Shown one piece after another: positions 25,773-34,511 of a stretch of DNA of 64,000 bases. The position numbers and the translations under genes are program-made. Origin of the DNA: Ignavibacteriota bacterium (GTDB taxonomy: Bacteria; Bacteroidota; Ignavibacteria; Tepidaquicellales; Tepidaquicellaceae); the NCBI GenBank assembly GCA_026390735.1, contig JAPLFJ010000069.1:62001-126000 (forward strand), in the 5' to 3' direction. The notes beneath the pieces are model-generated. The model was given only the letters and a program-made list of their open reading frames with translations. It had not been told where the DNA came from and did no database searches. Every line of letters begins with the position of its first letter. The first letter of the stretch is position 1.

Positions 25773-28514
25773 ATGCCCCTTAGTTGGAATGAGATTAAAA
25801 GCCGTGCACTTAAGTTCTCTAAAGAATGGGATAACGATTCAAGCGAACGAGCAGAAGCTAAAACCTTCTGGGATGAATTTTTCAATATCTTCGGCATTTC
25901 CCGCCGACGTGTCGCTACTTTCGAAAAGCCCGTTACCCGTCTCGACGAAAGTATCGGCTTCATAGATCTGCTCTGGAAAGGCGTTCTTCTAGTTGAACAT
26001 AAATCCAAAGGTAAGAATCTCGATAAAGCTTTCACTCAGGCAAAAGACTATTTCCCGGGTATCGCCGAACACGAACTCCCGCATTACATTCTCGTAACCG
26101 ACTTCGATAAATTTCGCCTCTATAATCTTGAAGATGACACTAAAGAGGAATTCCATCTGCACGAACTCCATACAAAAATTCATCTATTCGATTTTGTTCT
26201 TGGCTATAAACGTCAGGAGTTCAAAGAAGAAGACCCCGTCAATATAGCCGCCGCAAACCTTATGGGCTTGCTCCACGATGCTCTGAAAAGCAACGGCTAC
26301 GAAGGTCACGACCTCGAAAGGTTTCTCGTTAGAATTCTCTTTATTCTCTTCGCAGATGATACAGGCATATTTCAGCCAATCGGTCACTTCGATTTCTTCC
26401 TTAAAAACAGAACGTCCGCAGACGGTTCCGATTTAGGCGTGCATCTTGCAAACATATTTCAAACACTCAATACACCCTTAGATAAACGCCAGAAAAATCT
26501 CGACGAAGATATAAACATTTTTCCATACGTAAACGGCGACCTGTTCAAGGAAAGTCTTCCTATCACGTCCTTCGATTCTGATATGCGGAGCACTCTTCTT
26601 CAATGCAGCAGTTTCGACTGGAGCAAAATCTCTCCTGCAATTTTTGGCTCTCTCTTTCAGTCCGTAATGGATAAAGATAAACGCCGCGACCTTGGCGCTC
26701 ATTACACCTCCGAAAAAAATATAATGAAGGTGATAAAAAGTCTGTTCCTCGATGAATTGCACGCTGAGTTTGAAGACAGCAAAACAAATTCCAATAAACT
26801 TGAAAAGTTCTACGATAAAATATCCAAACTGAAATTCTTCGACCCCGCCTGTGGCTGTGGAAACTTTCTTATCATCGCATATCGCGAACTTCGCCTTCTG
26901 GAAATCGAAGTGCTGAAACATCTTTTCAAACTCTCTCCGTCTATGCAGTTGCCAATGGGCTTAAGCCGCATAGATGTTGACTGTATGTATGGCATCGAAA
27001 TAGAAGAGTTTCCATCGCGTATAGCAGAAGTCGCAATGTGGCTTCTCGACCACCAGATGAACCTTCGCCTGTCCGAACAGTTCGGAAGCTATTTCGCCCG
27101 TATCCCTTTAAAGAAGTCTGCTCAAATCATAAACGGCAATTCCTTACAGCTCGACTGGAACACAATAATCCCAAAAGAAGATTGCAGTTACATTCTCGGC
27201 AATCCTCCGTTCGTTGGAAAGAAGGAACAGAATGCTCAGCAAAAAGCCGATATGGATTTAATCTTTAATAATATAAAGAGTGTTGGTGTTCTGGATTATG
27301 TTACTGCTTGGTATATCAAAGCATCCGAGTATATTAAGAATACTCAAATCAAAGTTGCTTTTGTTTCTACTAATTCAATAGCGCAGGGTGAACAGGTTGG
27401 TATTCTATGGAATGTATTGTTTAACAACTACAACATTAAAATTAACTTTGCTCACCGTACTTTCAAGTGGGATAACGAAGCAAAGGGTAAAGCCCATGTT
27501 CACGTCGTAATTATCGGGTTTGCTAATTATAATGTTGACAAAAAGTATATATTCGATTACGAAACAATAAACTCAGAACCATTTAAAATATCGGCAAAGA
27601 ACATTAATCCTTACTTAGTTGATGCCGAAGATGTGATTATAACAAAACGCAGCAAACCTCTTTGTTCAGTTCCTGAAATCAATTATGGTAGTATGGCAAT
27701 CGACGATGGAATATTAATCTTAACAGACGATGAAAAGATTGAATTGATTAGCAAAGAACCCGATGCAGAAAAGCTCATCCGCCCTTTTACTGGTGGTGAC
27801 GAGTTTTTAAATAACATTAAAAGATGGTGTTTATGGCTTAAGGATGTTGATACCAAAGAGTTTATAAACTTACCTATGGTTTATGAAAGAGTTAAAAGAG
27901 TAAAAGAATACAGACTAAAAAGCACCCGTCCTCAGACTGTTAAACTTGCAGACTATCCTTATTTGTTTGGCGAAATAAGGCAGCCCTTAAACGATTATAT
28001 ATTAATCCCAAAAGTATCCTCCGAAACAAGGAAATATATCCCTATCGGAATTGTTGACAAGAATATTATTGCAAGCGGTAGTTGTCTAATCATTCCAACT
28101 TATTCATTATTCCATTTCGGAGTTATTTCCTCAATAATGCATATGTCCTGGATGAAGCAAACTTGTGGGAGAATGAAAAGCGATTATCAATACTCAAATT
28201 CTATAGTATATAACAACTACCCTTGGCCGGATAGTCCTTCGGAAAAGAACATCGGGCAAGTAGAAGAATGTGCTCAATCTTTAATAGACGTCAGAAAAGA
28301 ATATCCAAACAGCAGTCTCGCTGTCTTGTACGACCCAATCGCAATGCCCAAAAAGCTCGTTGACGCTCACAACAAACTCGACAAAACAGTCGACCTCTGC
28401 TATCGTCCACAGCCATTCCCAAACGAACTCTCCCGCCTCGAATTCCTCTTCGACCTCTACAAAAAATACACCGAACCCCTCCTAAAGGAGGTCAAAAAGA
28501 GAGGCAAGAGATGA
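25773..28514 (+). CDS. Single-chain restriction-modification enzyme, MmeI-like (type IIL/IIG)
   Basis: 913 residues. The N-terminal nuclease motif D65-x9-E75-H-K77 (IDLLWKGVLLVEHKSKG) matches the D-x9-ExK of MmeI-type enzymes. A helical connector follows. Then come the N6-adenine methyltransferase motif I (FDPACGCGNF, about residue 356) and motif IV (NPPF, about 477). The C-terminal specificity region has the family hallmark CGRMKSDYQYSNSIVYNNYPWP. In this family one polypeptide both methylates one strand of its site and cuts about 20 bp away, so no partner is needed. Residues about 505-827 are coded in AT-rich codons while both ends use C-ending codons heavily, suggesting replacement of the central/TRD segment. 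Recognition sequence not predictable. Confidence 0.9.
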   Translation: MPLSWNEIKSRALKFSKEWDNDSSERAEAKTFWDEFFNIFGISRRRVATFEKPVTRLDESIGFIDLLWKGVLLVEHKSKGKNLDKAFTQAKDYFPGIAEHELPHYILVTDFDKFRLYNLEDDTKEEFHLHELHTKIHLFDFVLGYKRQEFKEEDPVNIAAANLMGLLHDALKSNGYEGHDLERFLVRILFILFADDTGIFQPIGHFDFFLKNRTSADGSDLGVHLANIFQTLNTPLDKRQKNLDEDINIFPYVNGDLFKESLPITSFDSDMRSTLLQCSSFDWSKISPAIFGSLFQSVMDKDKRRDLGAHYTSEKNIMKVIKSLFLDELHAEFEDSKTNSNKLEKFYDKISKLKFFDPACGCGNFLIIAYRELRLLEIEVLKHLFKLSPSMQLPMGLSRIDVDCMYGIEIEEFPSRIAEVAMWLLDHQMNLRLSEQFGSYFARIPLKKSAQIINGNSLQLDWNTIIPKEDCSYILGNPPFVGKKEQNAQQKADMDLIFNNIKSVGVLDYVTAWYIKASEYIKNTQIKVAFVSTNSIAQGEQVGILWNVLFNNYNIKINFAHRTFKWDNEAKGKAHVHVVIIGFANYNVDKKYIFDYETINSEPFKISAKNINPYLVDAEDVIITKRSKPLCSVPEINYGSMAIDDGILILTDDEKIELISKEPDAEKLIRPFTGGDEFLNNIKRWCLWLKDVDTKEFINLPMVYERVKRVKEYRLKSTRPQTVKLADYPYLFGEIRQPLNDYILIPKVSSETRKYIPIGIVDKNIIASGSCLIIPTYSLFHFGVISSIMHMSWMKQTCGRMKSDYQYSNSIVYNNYPWPDSPSEKNIGQVEECAQSLIDVRKEYPNSSLAVLYDPIAMPKKLVDAHNKLDKTVDLCYRPQPFPNELSRLEFLFDLYKKYTEPLLKEVKKRGKR

Positions 28515-28568
28515 AAATGAAAGAAATATATGTATGTCATTTTTCTTTGTTATGTTTTCCTTCTATTT

Positions 28569-28595
28569 GTCATTCCAGCGAACGCTGGAATCTAG
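28569..28595. repeat. REP-like palindrome GTCATTCC...GGAATCT
   Basis: ATTCCAGCG and CGCTGGAAT pair over 9 bp around AA, with GTC before and CTAG after. Related elements lie at 36065 and 42016. Confidence 0.75.
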
Positions 28596-28664
28596 GCGGT
28601 TCATACTTATTGAAAGCAAAATATATAACGATGCTATTATCCGAAAATAATATAAATTAGTATT

Positions 28665-30194
28665 ATGAGCAAAATCCCCGTTTACTTAAATTTTTACGAG
28701 ATTAAAAAACACTTAAGGTCGTTAAAAACAACAGATGCTAAAATTAATTATTACGAATACATCCTTGGCATATACAATGAAATGTTTTCTCATAAATCCC
28801 TGAATGATATAAACTCTTATATAAGCAAGTATAAATTAGGGAAACAACTTAAAAACATTGAAGTGGAAAAACCGATTGACCATTCCGATTTAAAAGATGC
28901 TTTGGAAAACGTAAACGGGCTCTATATCGGCACAGGTTATGAAATACTTCACGACAAAATATCCCTCCTTTATACTTCAATTGAATATGACTTATCAAAC
29001 ATAAAGTTTTTTAACTTTATTGCAGATAGCGGTTTTAAACTCGCATTCACTAAAGAAAATGTTATGAATGTTTTAAATAAATTACCCGATGATTCTTCAA
29101 AACTTAAATGGCTAAAAGAACTGAACAAAAGGACATACAGTATTGCTACAAACTTTACTGATAGATACATCGATTTGCTTTACAAAATCTATAACTTGAA
29201 AGAGATATATCCTATAACTATGCCCCCAAAAGATAAAAGTGCTTTAAATAAATATAAAGGAAAGTATAGTAGTTTTAGAAATTCAATAACTATATCATTT
29301 GGTCATTTTTTAAAGACCTTAGAATATGATTTGCAATTTGAAATTAACGTTCAAAAAGTTAAAAGTTACGGAACTCTTGATTTAATCTCAGAAGATGATA
29401 AATATATTTTGCAGGATTATAAATTTGATACGCTGAATAGATTTGCCGAAAAAGCATTCTCATACCTTGAAGAAAAAATAGAGTACTTTAGTTATGCATT
29501 GTCTGTGTTTTATTCCAAATATCCTGTGCTGGCAAAAGAGAATCCAATGCAGGATGAAATAAGAAAAACTGAATACAGGCTAAATTACCTCAGAACTAAG
29601 TATGAAATGAGGAAAAACGGAATATCCTTGTTAGACCCGCCCTGTACAATGGAATTAAAGAAAGATTCCTCAAAGAATTCAAATGCATACAGTAATGCTA
29701 ATTTAAATTATCCGGTTATAAAAGATAAACAAAAACCAATATGGCTTAAGGATAAACTTCAACTGATAGAACTGCTCAGGCAATTGCAAGTAATGGGATA
29801 CATTGAAGATATAACTGAAACTCCCAACTGGGAGGTGCAATACTTAGCCCTATTTATTAACAACGATACAGGAAAATGTTTCTCTGATTTAAATGCTAAA
29901 CCTGTTTTGTGGAAAGAGGCAATCATAGATTTAGCTTTCTTAGTGTATTATTTAAACAAACAAGGTATGAAGAATTTATTAGACCCATCCCGTTATTTAT
30001 CAAAAATATCTGACATATTCCTGTACATCCCAAAATCCTCCGACAAATCTGAAAAGCCTGTTAAGGTTAAACCGGTAAAAGTGACAAGCCTTACAACAAG
30101 TCTTAACAAGATTAAAAAGGGTAAAAAAGTTAATAATGATATTGATCAAATTGTTAATAATGTAAAGAAAACCAGAAGTCTGTTTGCTCAATAA
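28665..30194 (+). CDS. Orphan protein of unknown function, downstream of the MmeI-like enzyme
   Basis: 509 residues, no signal peptide or membrane segment, Lys-rich, predicted mostly helical. The C-terminal part (about 350-465) holds two similar helical segments, WLKDKLQLIELLRQLQVMGY and LWKEAIIDLAFLVYYLNKQG. These faintly recall the C-terminal RteC-type domain of Bacteroidetes mobile-element regulators. The tail is basic (KVKPVKVTSLTTSLNKIKKG). It begins 150 bp after the restriction-modification gene on the same strand, with a REP-like palindrome between. Accessory or mobile-element origin is plausible; I cannot assign a function. Confidence 0.7.
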   Translation: MSKIPVYLNFYEIKKHLRSLKTTDAKINYYEYILGIYNEMFSHKSLNDINSYISKYKLGKQLKNIEVEKPIDHSDLKDALENVNGLYIGTGYEILHDKISLLYTSIEYDLSNIKFFNFIADSGFKLAFTKENVMNVLNKLPDDSSKLKWLKELNKRTYSIATNFTDRYIDLLYKIYNLKEIYPITMPPKDKSALNKYKGKYSSFRNSITISFGHFLKTLEYDLQFEINVQKVKSYGTLDLISEDDKYILQDYKFDTLNRFAEKAFSYLEEKIEYFSYALSVFYSKYPVLAKENPMQDEIRKTEYRLNYLRTKYEMRKNGISLLDPPCTMELKKDSSKNSNAYSNANLNYPVIKDKQKPIWLKDKLQLIELLRQLQVMGYIEDITETPNWEVQYLALFINNDTGKCFSDLNAKPVLWKEAIIDLAFLVYYLNKQGMKNLLDPSRYLSKISDIFLYIPKSSDKSEKPVKVKPVKVTSLTTSLNKIKKGKKVNNDIDQIVNNVKKTRSLFAQ

Positions 30195-30231
30195 AATCAG
30201 GCATTCCCGGGCGTTTGTAACATAACTTAAT

Positions 30232-30250
30232 AGTAAAATCTGATTTTACT
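30232..30250. repeat. 19-bp inverted repeat
   Basis: AGTAAAATC and GATTTTACT flank a single T. It could be an operator or a weak hairpin downstream of the 509-residue gene. Confidence 0.6.
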
Positions 30251-30292
30251 CTAAACTTTTCTCTAAACTAACTCTAACCTCAACTCTAACCC
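30249..30292. repeat. CTCTAA array, period 11-12 bp (array B)
   Basis: CTCTAA(A)C recurs at 30249, 30261, 30272 and 30284 (spacing 12, 11, 12). Confidence 0.7.
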
Positions 30293-30458
30293 TTTTTAAG
30301 CATTTTATCTATACACTGATTAGCTTGCATTAGATTTAAAATGAAATACTGCAACAATCAAATATTGGTCGAAAGACAAAACGGCAAAAGAGTAGAGGAA
30401 AACTATATCTCCAAATTCAATTCGGAAAATAGTTTCTCTGTAAATGTTTGTGATTTCC

Positions 30459-30579
30459 TTCTCTCATCTTATCGATTGCTTATCGGTTTGTTTATACTTG
30501 CTTGTCGCTTAGTTCATACTCTTTTGTCGGTTGCGGCTCGATGTGCTCTCAAAGTCCTCCCAATGTCCTCAGTCATTTT
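30459..30579 (-). repeat. Long 11-bp periodic array (array C)
   Basis: The plus strand splits into consecutive 11-mers from 30470: TATCGATTGCT, TATCGGTTTGT, TTATACTTGCT, TGTCGCTTAGT, TCATACTCTTT, TGTCGGTTGCG, GCTCGATGTGC, TCTCAAAGTCC, TCCCAATGTCC. The register never slips over about 100 bp although the units diverge. The complement shares 10- to 14-bp words with array A in the same order at the GGGAGGACTT end. Confidence 0.8.
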
Positions 30580-30774
30580 TCGGTCTTATTGCATTTTCAA
30601 ATGTTCATTCTGTAATTCATACTCATTAAATTTATATTTCGGCAGTTTAAAACAAATTCCACAACTTCTACCCCGCTCACCCCCTATACTCAAAACTAAA
30701 TTCAAAATATCAACTGCGGAAAAGCAGATTATCTATTAACAATTTTAAAAATTAAAAATGAAAGGTTGCCTAAA

Positions 30775-31473
30775 ATGGCTGATTTCATAAAAACAGTCCT
30801 TGGAAAAGGACGCGGAAAAGTCGGAGACGTTGTCTTTCGCGTTTCCCACGGTAAAACAATACTAAGTTCCGTACCTGCAACTCGTACTCCGAGTACAGAT
30901 CCTGTTGTTATTAAAAGGAAAAAAAGGTTCGGACTTACGGTTAAGTTAGCTCACGCTGTGAACTATCTCTACCAGCTTAAATTCTTTTGGAAGCTCGTCG
31001 ACATTGGCTCTGCCAAAGGCTTTAGAAGTGCTTTCAATAAAATCGTTAAATTAAACTACCCTTACGTCACTTTCGATAACCTCGGTGATGATATTATGCT
31101 CGTACCTGATAGCGGTTTCGAAGTTACCGCAACGTCAATCGAGCTTACAAACACCGAAGTTAATGTTGTTCTTAATGCAATCGGAACTGATAAAGGTATA
31201 GACCTGGCAACGGAGACAAAATGCCAGTTAGCGTTAGTGTTCTTTCTGAAGTCTCCGTCAGATCCTAACAAACCGGAATTTCATTTCATTCACGTTGTTT
31301 CCGTACAGACACCCATCAGTCTCTCTAATCCGTTAACGTTTACTTTCACGTTGACGAATATTGAGAAACAGAAATTTGATGAATACTCTGTAAGAAAAGC
31401 ATTCTTTGCTTTGGTTACACTTGATGCTGATGATAAACCGGTTCGTTATTCGAACACTTTTAAATCAACATAA
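30775..31473 (+). CDS. DUF6266-like protein
   Basis: 232 residues from the ATG at 30775. An upstream in-frame TTG at 30766 would add three residues and is less likely. The N-terminus GKGRGKVGDVVFRVSHGKTI is the Gly/Lys motif seen at the start of DUF6266-type proteins of Bacteroidota. There follow a helix (KRFGLTVKLAHAVNYLYQL) and a beta-sandwich-like C-terminus with alternating strands (VSVQTPISLSNPLTFTFTL). No signal peptide. Function unknown. The following small gene repeats the N-terminal motif. It is closed by a hairpin and a strong terminator. Confidence 0.65.
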   Translation: MADFIKTVLGKGRGKVGDVVFRVSHGKTILSSVPATRTPSTDPVVIKRKKRFGLTVKLAHAVNYLYQLKFFWKLVDIGSAKGFRSAFNKIVKLNYPYVTFDNLGDDIMLVPDSGFEVTATSIELTNTEVNVVLNAIGTDKGIDLATETKCQLALVFFLKSPSDPNKPEFHFIHVVSVQTPISLSNPLTFTFTLTNIEKQKFDEYSVRKAFFALVTLDADDKPVRYSNTFKST

Positions 31474-31475
31474 AA

Positions 31476-31525
31476 ACAGGCTGCAAAATGATAGTAAATC
31501 GAAATCTAAAATCTATGCAGCCTGT
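31476..31525 (+). other. Long-loop inverted repeat in the 3' region
   Basis: ACAGGCTGCA (31476-31485) and TGCAGCCTGT (31516-31525) are perfect 10-bp arms 30 bp apart, directly before the terminator. This may be an RNA stem protecting the 3' end or a binding site. Confidence 0.6.
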
Positions 31526-31541
31526 AATTCAAAAACCTAAA

Positions 31542-31578
31542 TGGTATTGCCCCCTCATACGGGGCAATACCACTATTT
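31542..31578 (+). terminator. Rho-independent terminator
   Basis: A 12-bp perfect stem TGGTATTGCCCC/GGGGCAATACCA, 7-nt loop, followed by CTATTTTTT. Confidence 0.88.
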
Positions 31579-31639
31579 TTTCTAACTATGGCTCATTTTA
31601 AAACTATGAGTATTATAATAACATTAAATCATAAATTCA

Positions 31640-31843
31640 ATGGCTATTTTAAAAGACCCAACATTCGGCAACCTCTCCGGTAGAATCGGAGACTTAGTAT
31701 TTAAACAAAGATACGGCAAAACAATTATCTGTTACATGCCTAAAAAGAACAAGAAGAATAAAAAGAATAATAACTCTTCGGATTTGCAGGATATTTCTCT
31801 GCATGATTATCTTATGAAGCATCAGCGCAAACAAAAACCCTGA
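31640..31843 (+). CDS. Short GDxVFxxxxGKTI protein
   Basis: 67 residues. LSGRIGDLVFKQRYGKTIICYMP aligns with residues 13-37 of the preceding 232-residue protein. The tail is highly basic (KKNKKNKKNNN) and then HDYLMKHQRKQKP. It is either a truncated paralogue or a genuine small family member consisting of the N-terminal motif only. It begins 60 bp after the terminator, so it probably has its own promoter. Confidence 0.6.
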   Translation: MAILKDPTFGNLSGRIGDLVFKQRYGKTIICYMPKKNKKNKKNNNSSDLQDISLHDYLMKHQRKQKP

Positions 31844-31960
31844 CTCATTAAACAGTTACGGCTCTGTTATTAACTTGAAAATCGGACGCTAAAAAAACAT
31901 ATTGTTGTTCGTTTGGTAAACTATAAAGTGTTACGTAAGTATTAACCATAATTAATTTAT

Positions 31961-33397
31961 TTGAACTTCATAACAATAAATTTTTTCCTGTTTTTCGTCG
32001 CTGCCTATTTGTCGTACTGGATATTAGGTAAATCAAACAATAAATATCAGAATTTAATACTCCTTATTTCCAACCTCGTCTTTTATAATTTCTGGAGCAG
32101 CAGTTTCTTATTAATATTATTATCTACATCACTGATTGATTATTTCCTCGCTTTTGGTATAAAGAGAAATGAAAATAAGAAATTAGCGAAAGTATTTTTA
32201 TACGGAAGTGTGTTAGTTAACATCGGTGCTTTAATATTCTTTAAATACTATAATTTCTTTCTGCCTGAATTTACCGCCTTGACTAAAGCAGTCGGTCTTT
32301 CCATGAATACTCAAACACTGAGTATCTTATTGCCAGTCGGTATTAGCTTTTATACTTTACAGAAATTAAGTTATACTATTGATGTCTATAAGAAAAGAAT
32401 CGAGCCGACCAATAACTTAATCACATATTTGTGCTTCGCAACCTTCTTCCCGACTATCGCCTCGGGTCCGATTGAAAGAGCCGTAAACTTTATACCTCAG
32501 ATTAATAAACTCAGAAAGTTTGATTACTCTCTGAGCATTGACGGTGCTAAACAGATTCTGTGGGGAGTTTTTAAAAAGATTGTTATTGCCGACACGGCAG
32601 CTCTGTACGTCAATGAAGTTTATTCGAATATTAACGCAAACACAGGCAGTACTTTATTCCTTGCCGCGATAATCTTCTCGTTTCAGATTTACTGCGACTT
32701 TTCAGGGTACAGCGATATATCAGTTGGGATTTCCAAACTGCTCGGAATAAGAATAACGAATAATTTTTCGTACCCGTATTTCTCAAGGTCAATCTCAGAG
32801 TTCTGGAGAAGATGGCATATATCTCTCCTTAACTGGCTCAGAGTCTATGTGTTTATGCCCCTGGGCGGAGGCTTCGGCTCAAAACTTAAAGTCATCAGAA
32901 ACACTTTTATAGTTTTTATCATCAGCGGTATCTGGCACGGCTCTGAATGGACTTTCGTTTCCTGGGGATTCTTAAATGCTGTTTATTTATTGCCAGAAAT
33001 ACTTCGCAATAATCATACACGCCCCACAAAGTATGCCGCTATGAATAAATACTTCCCAAACCTAAACGAATTTGTAAAGATAGTGTCAACGTTTTTACTG
33101 GTCACTTACGGTTGGATTCTGTTCAGGTCGGAAAGTATTCAATCAGCGTTCTTATACACGGGCAAAATGTTTTCATTATCTCTTTTCAAAGCACCCGTAC
33201 TGCCGTCTTCATTAATTGTTTTGTTAATCGTTTTCCTTGTCGTCTCTGAATGGATTCACAGAAGCAAAGAACATCCTTTGCAGTTTATTAAGAAACACAA
33301 CATCGCCTTCAGGTATGGATATTATTATGCCTTAATCATAATCATTTATACGTTTATGAGAAATGTCAATGAACAGTTTTTATACTTCAGATTCTGA
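31961..33397 (+). CDS. MBOAT-family O-acyltransferase (AlgI-like)
   Basis: 478 residues from a TTG start, polytopic membrane protein. Family landmarks: SFYTLQKLSYTIDVYKKRIEP, FQIYCDFSGYSDISVGISKLLG, SEFWRRWHISLLNWLRVYVFMPLGG and the active-site His in GIWHGSEWTFVSWGFLN. AlgI/DltB-type MBOAT proteins move acetyl (or other acyl) groups across the inner membrane for transfer to extracellular polysaccharide. The next gene encodes an SGNH-like partner, supporting a surface-polymer O-acylation unit. The polymer is not evident from the window. Confidence 0.93.
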   Translation: MNFITINFFLFFVAAYLSYWILGKSNNKYQNLILLISNLVFYNFWSSSFLLILLSTSLIDYFLAFGIKRNENKKLAKVFLYGSVLVNIGALIFFKYYNFFLPEFTALTKAVGLSMNTQTLSILLPVGISFYTLQKLSYTIDVYKKRIEPTNNLITYLCFATFFPTIASGPIERAVNFIPQINKLRKFDYSLSIDGAKQILWGVFKKIVIADTAALYVNEVYSNINANTGSTLFLAAIIFSFQIYCDFSGYSDISVGISKLLGIRITNNFSYPYFSRSISEFWRRWHISLLNWLRVYVFMPLGGGFGSKLKVIRNTFIVFIISGIWHGSEWTFVSWGFLNAVYLLPEILRNNHTRPTKYAAMNKYFPNLNEFVKIVSTFLLVTYGWILFRSESIQSAFLYTGKMFSLSLFKAPVLPSSLIVLLIVFLVVSEWIHRSKEHPLQFIKKHNIAFRYGYYYALIIIIYTFMRNVNEQFLYFRF

Positions 33398-33401
33398 CGC
33401 C

Positions 33402-34403
33402 ATGATTAAATTTCTTAATAAAATATTGCTGTTCTTCCTGCCATTCATCATTCTTGTGTTATGTATCGTAATTGCCGATCCGTTTAAAGTGTTTCTGAAA
33501 TACGATAATTATTATGCCGACAACCAGATTATAAACCTGAACAGGGAATATGTTTCAACCCAGGTTTACAAGAAGAACCCGGATAAATTTAATTCATTCA
33601 TACTTGGCAACTCACGCTCTTTATCGTATAAATGCTCTGAATGGGAAAAATTCCTTACTCCTGATTCTAAAGCTTTTCATTTCGACGCATACGGCGAAAC
33701 TATCGCGGGAATACTCGATAAACTTCAGTACTTAAACAGTAACCACACTAAAATAAATAATGCATTAATAATCCTGGATTATGAAATGATGAGTAAAGAA
33801 AAAGTACGCCTTAGTACAATGTTCCATACCCCGCCTGAATTCTCAAACGAATCTTATGCTGAGTTTTATTACAATTATTTAAAGTATTCACTGCATCCTA
33901 AGTTTATGCTGGGTCTCCTTGATTACAATTTGTTTCATAAACAAAGATCGTATATGAAGATTCTGTTTATATTCTCAAAGTATAAGAATAATTATAATCC
34001 TGTTAACAACGAAGTATCGTACGGCTACGAAGAAGACATACTGCACGATTCGGTTAACTACTATAAGAATTTTGAAATCAATGACCCGTACTTTGAGCAG
34101 TACACAAAGAAGTATGAGTTTGTAAAAATATCAGATGAAGAAATCAGAATCCTGAATGAAATCAGTTCTATTCTTAAATCCAATAAAACAGAATACAAAA
34201 TCGTCGTCTCTCCTCTGTACGATAAAATTAAACTGGATGACGGCAGAATCAAATTATTAAAAGATACATTCGGCGAAAAGAATGTATACGATTTCTCAGG
34301 AGTCAACGAAATCACAACAGAAAAGACTAACTTTTACGAAAGTTCACATTACCGCCATAAAGTTGCGAACAAAATAATGGAGACTATTTACTTCGAGAAG
34401 TAA
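33402..34403 (+). CDS. SGNH-like membrane-anchored partner of the O-acyltransferase
   Basis: 333 residues from the ATG at 33402, 4 bp after the MBOAT stop codon. An earlier in-frame ATG at 33363 overlaps that gene and lacks a good signal. An N-terminal anchor (ILLFFLPFIILVLCIVI) is followed by an extracytoplasmic domain with FILGNSRS (SGNH block I, Ser nucleophile). Late SSHYRHKVANKIM is the likely His block. AlgJ/AlgX-type SGNH proteins complete acyl transfer to the polymer in the periplasm. The assignment rests on block I, context and length. Confidence 0.75.
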   Translation: MIKFLNKILLFFLPFIILVLCIVIADPFKVFLKYDNYYADNQIINLNREYVSTQVYKKNPDKFNSFILGNSRSLSYKCSEWEKFLTPDSKAFHFDAYGETIAGILDKLQYLNSNHTKINNALIILDYEMMSKEKVRLSTMFHTPPEFSNESYAEFYYNYLKYSLHPKFMLGLLDYNLFHKQRSYMKILFIFSKYKNNYNPVNNEVSYGYEEDILHDSVNYYKNFEINDPYFEQYTKKYEFVKISDEEIRILNEISSILKSNKTEYKIVVSPLYDKIKLDDGRIKLLKDTFGEKNVYDFSGVNEITTEKTNFYESSHYRHKVANKIMETIYFEK

Positions 34404-34511
34404 GTATGAGAGATTTCTGAATTAATATTTGCATGCATTCGCAATAATCCTTTATTATGTCAGATAATATATTTAATTTATCTTTCTTTGGGATTTAAAA
34501 TATAATACATT

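Larger units (their letters stand above)
30195..30774. other. Repeat-rich intergenic region
   Basis: About 580 bp containing a 19-bp inverted repeat (30232-30250), a CTCTAA array (30249-30292) and the longest 11-bp array of the window (30459-30579). A 132-codon open frame crosses it but has no coding character. The leader of the next gene starts near 30740. Confidence 0.6.

Noticed and set aside
26478-26921. 147-codon antisense frame inside the MmeI-like gene
   Set aside because: Mirror of a strongly supported gene; caused by its C-rich codon use.
30459-30579. Array considered as a CRISPR
   Set aside because: There are no conserved repeats of 23-47 bp alternating with unique spacers, and no cas genes; units are contiguous 11-mers.
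30341-30739. 132-codon open frame on the plus strand
   Set aside because: It runs straight through the 11-bp array, has no domain or coding-like composition, and starts in a repeat-rich gap. Best explained as a by-product of the array.
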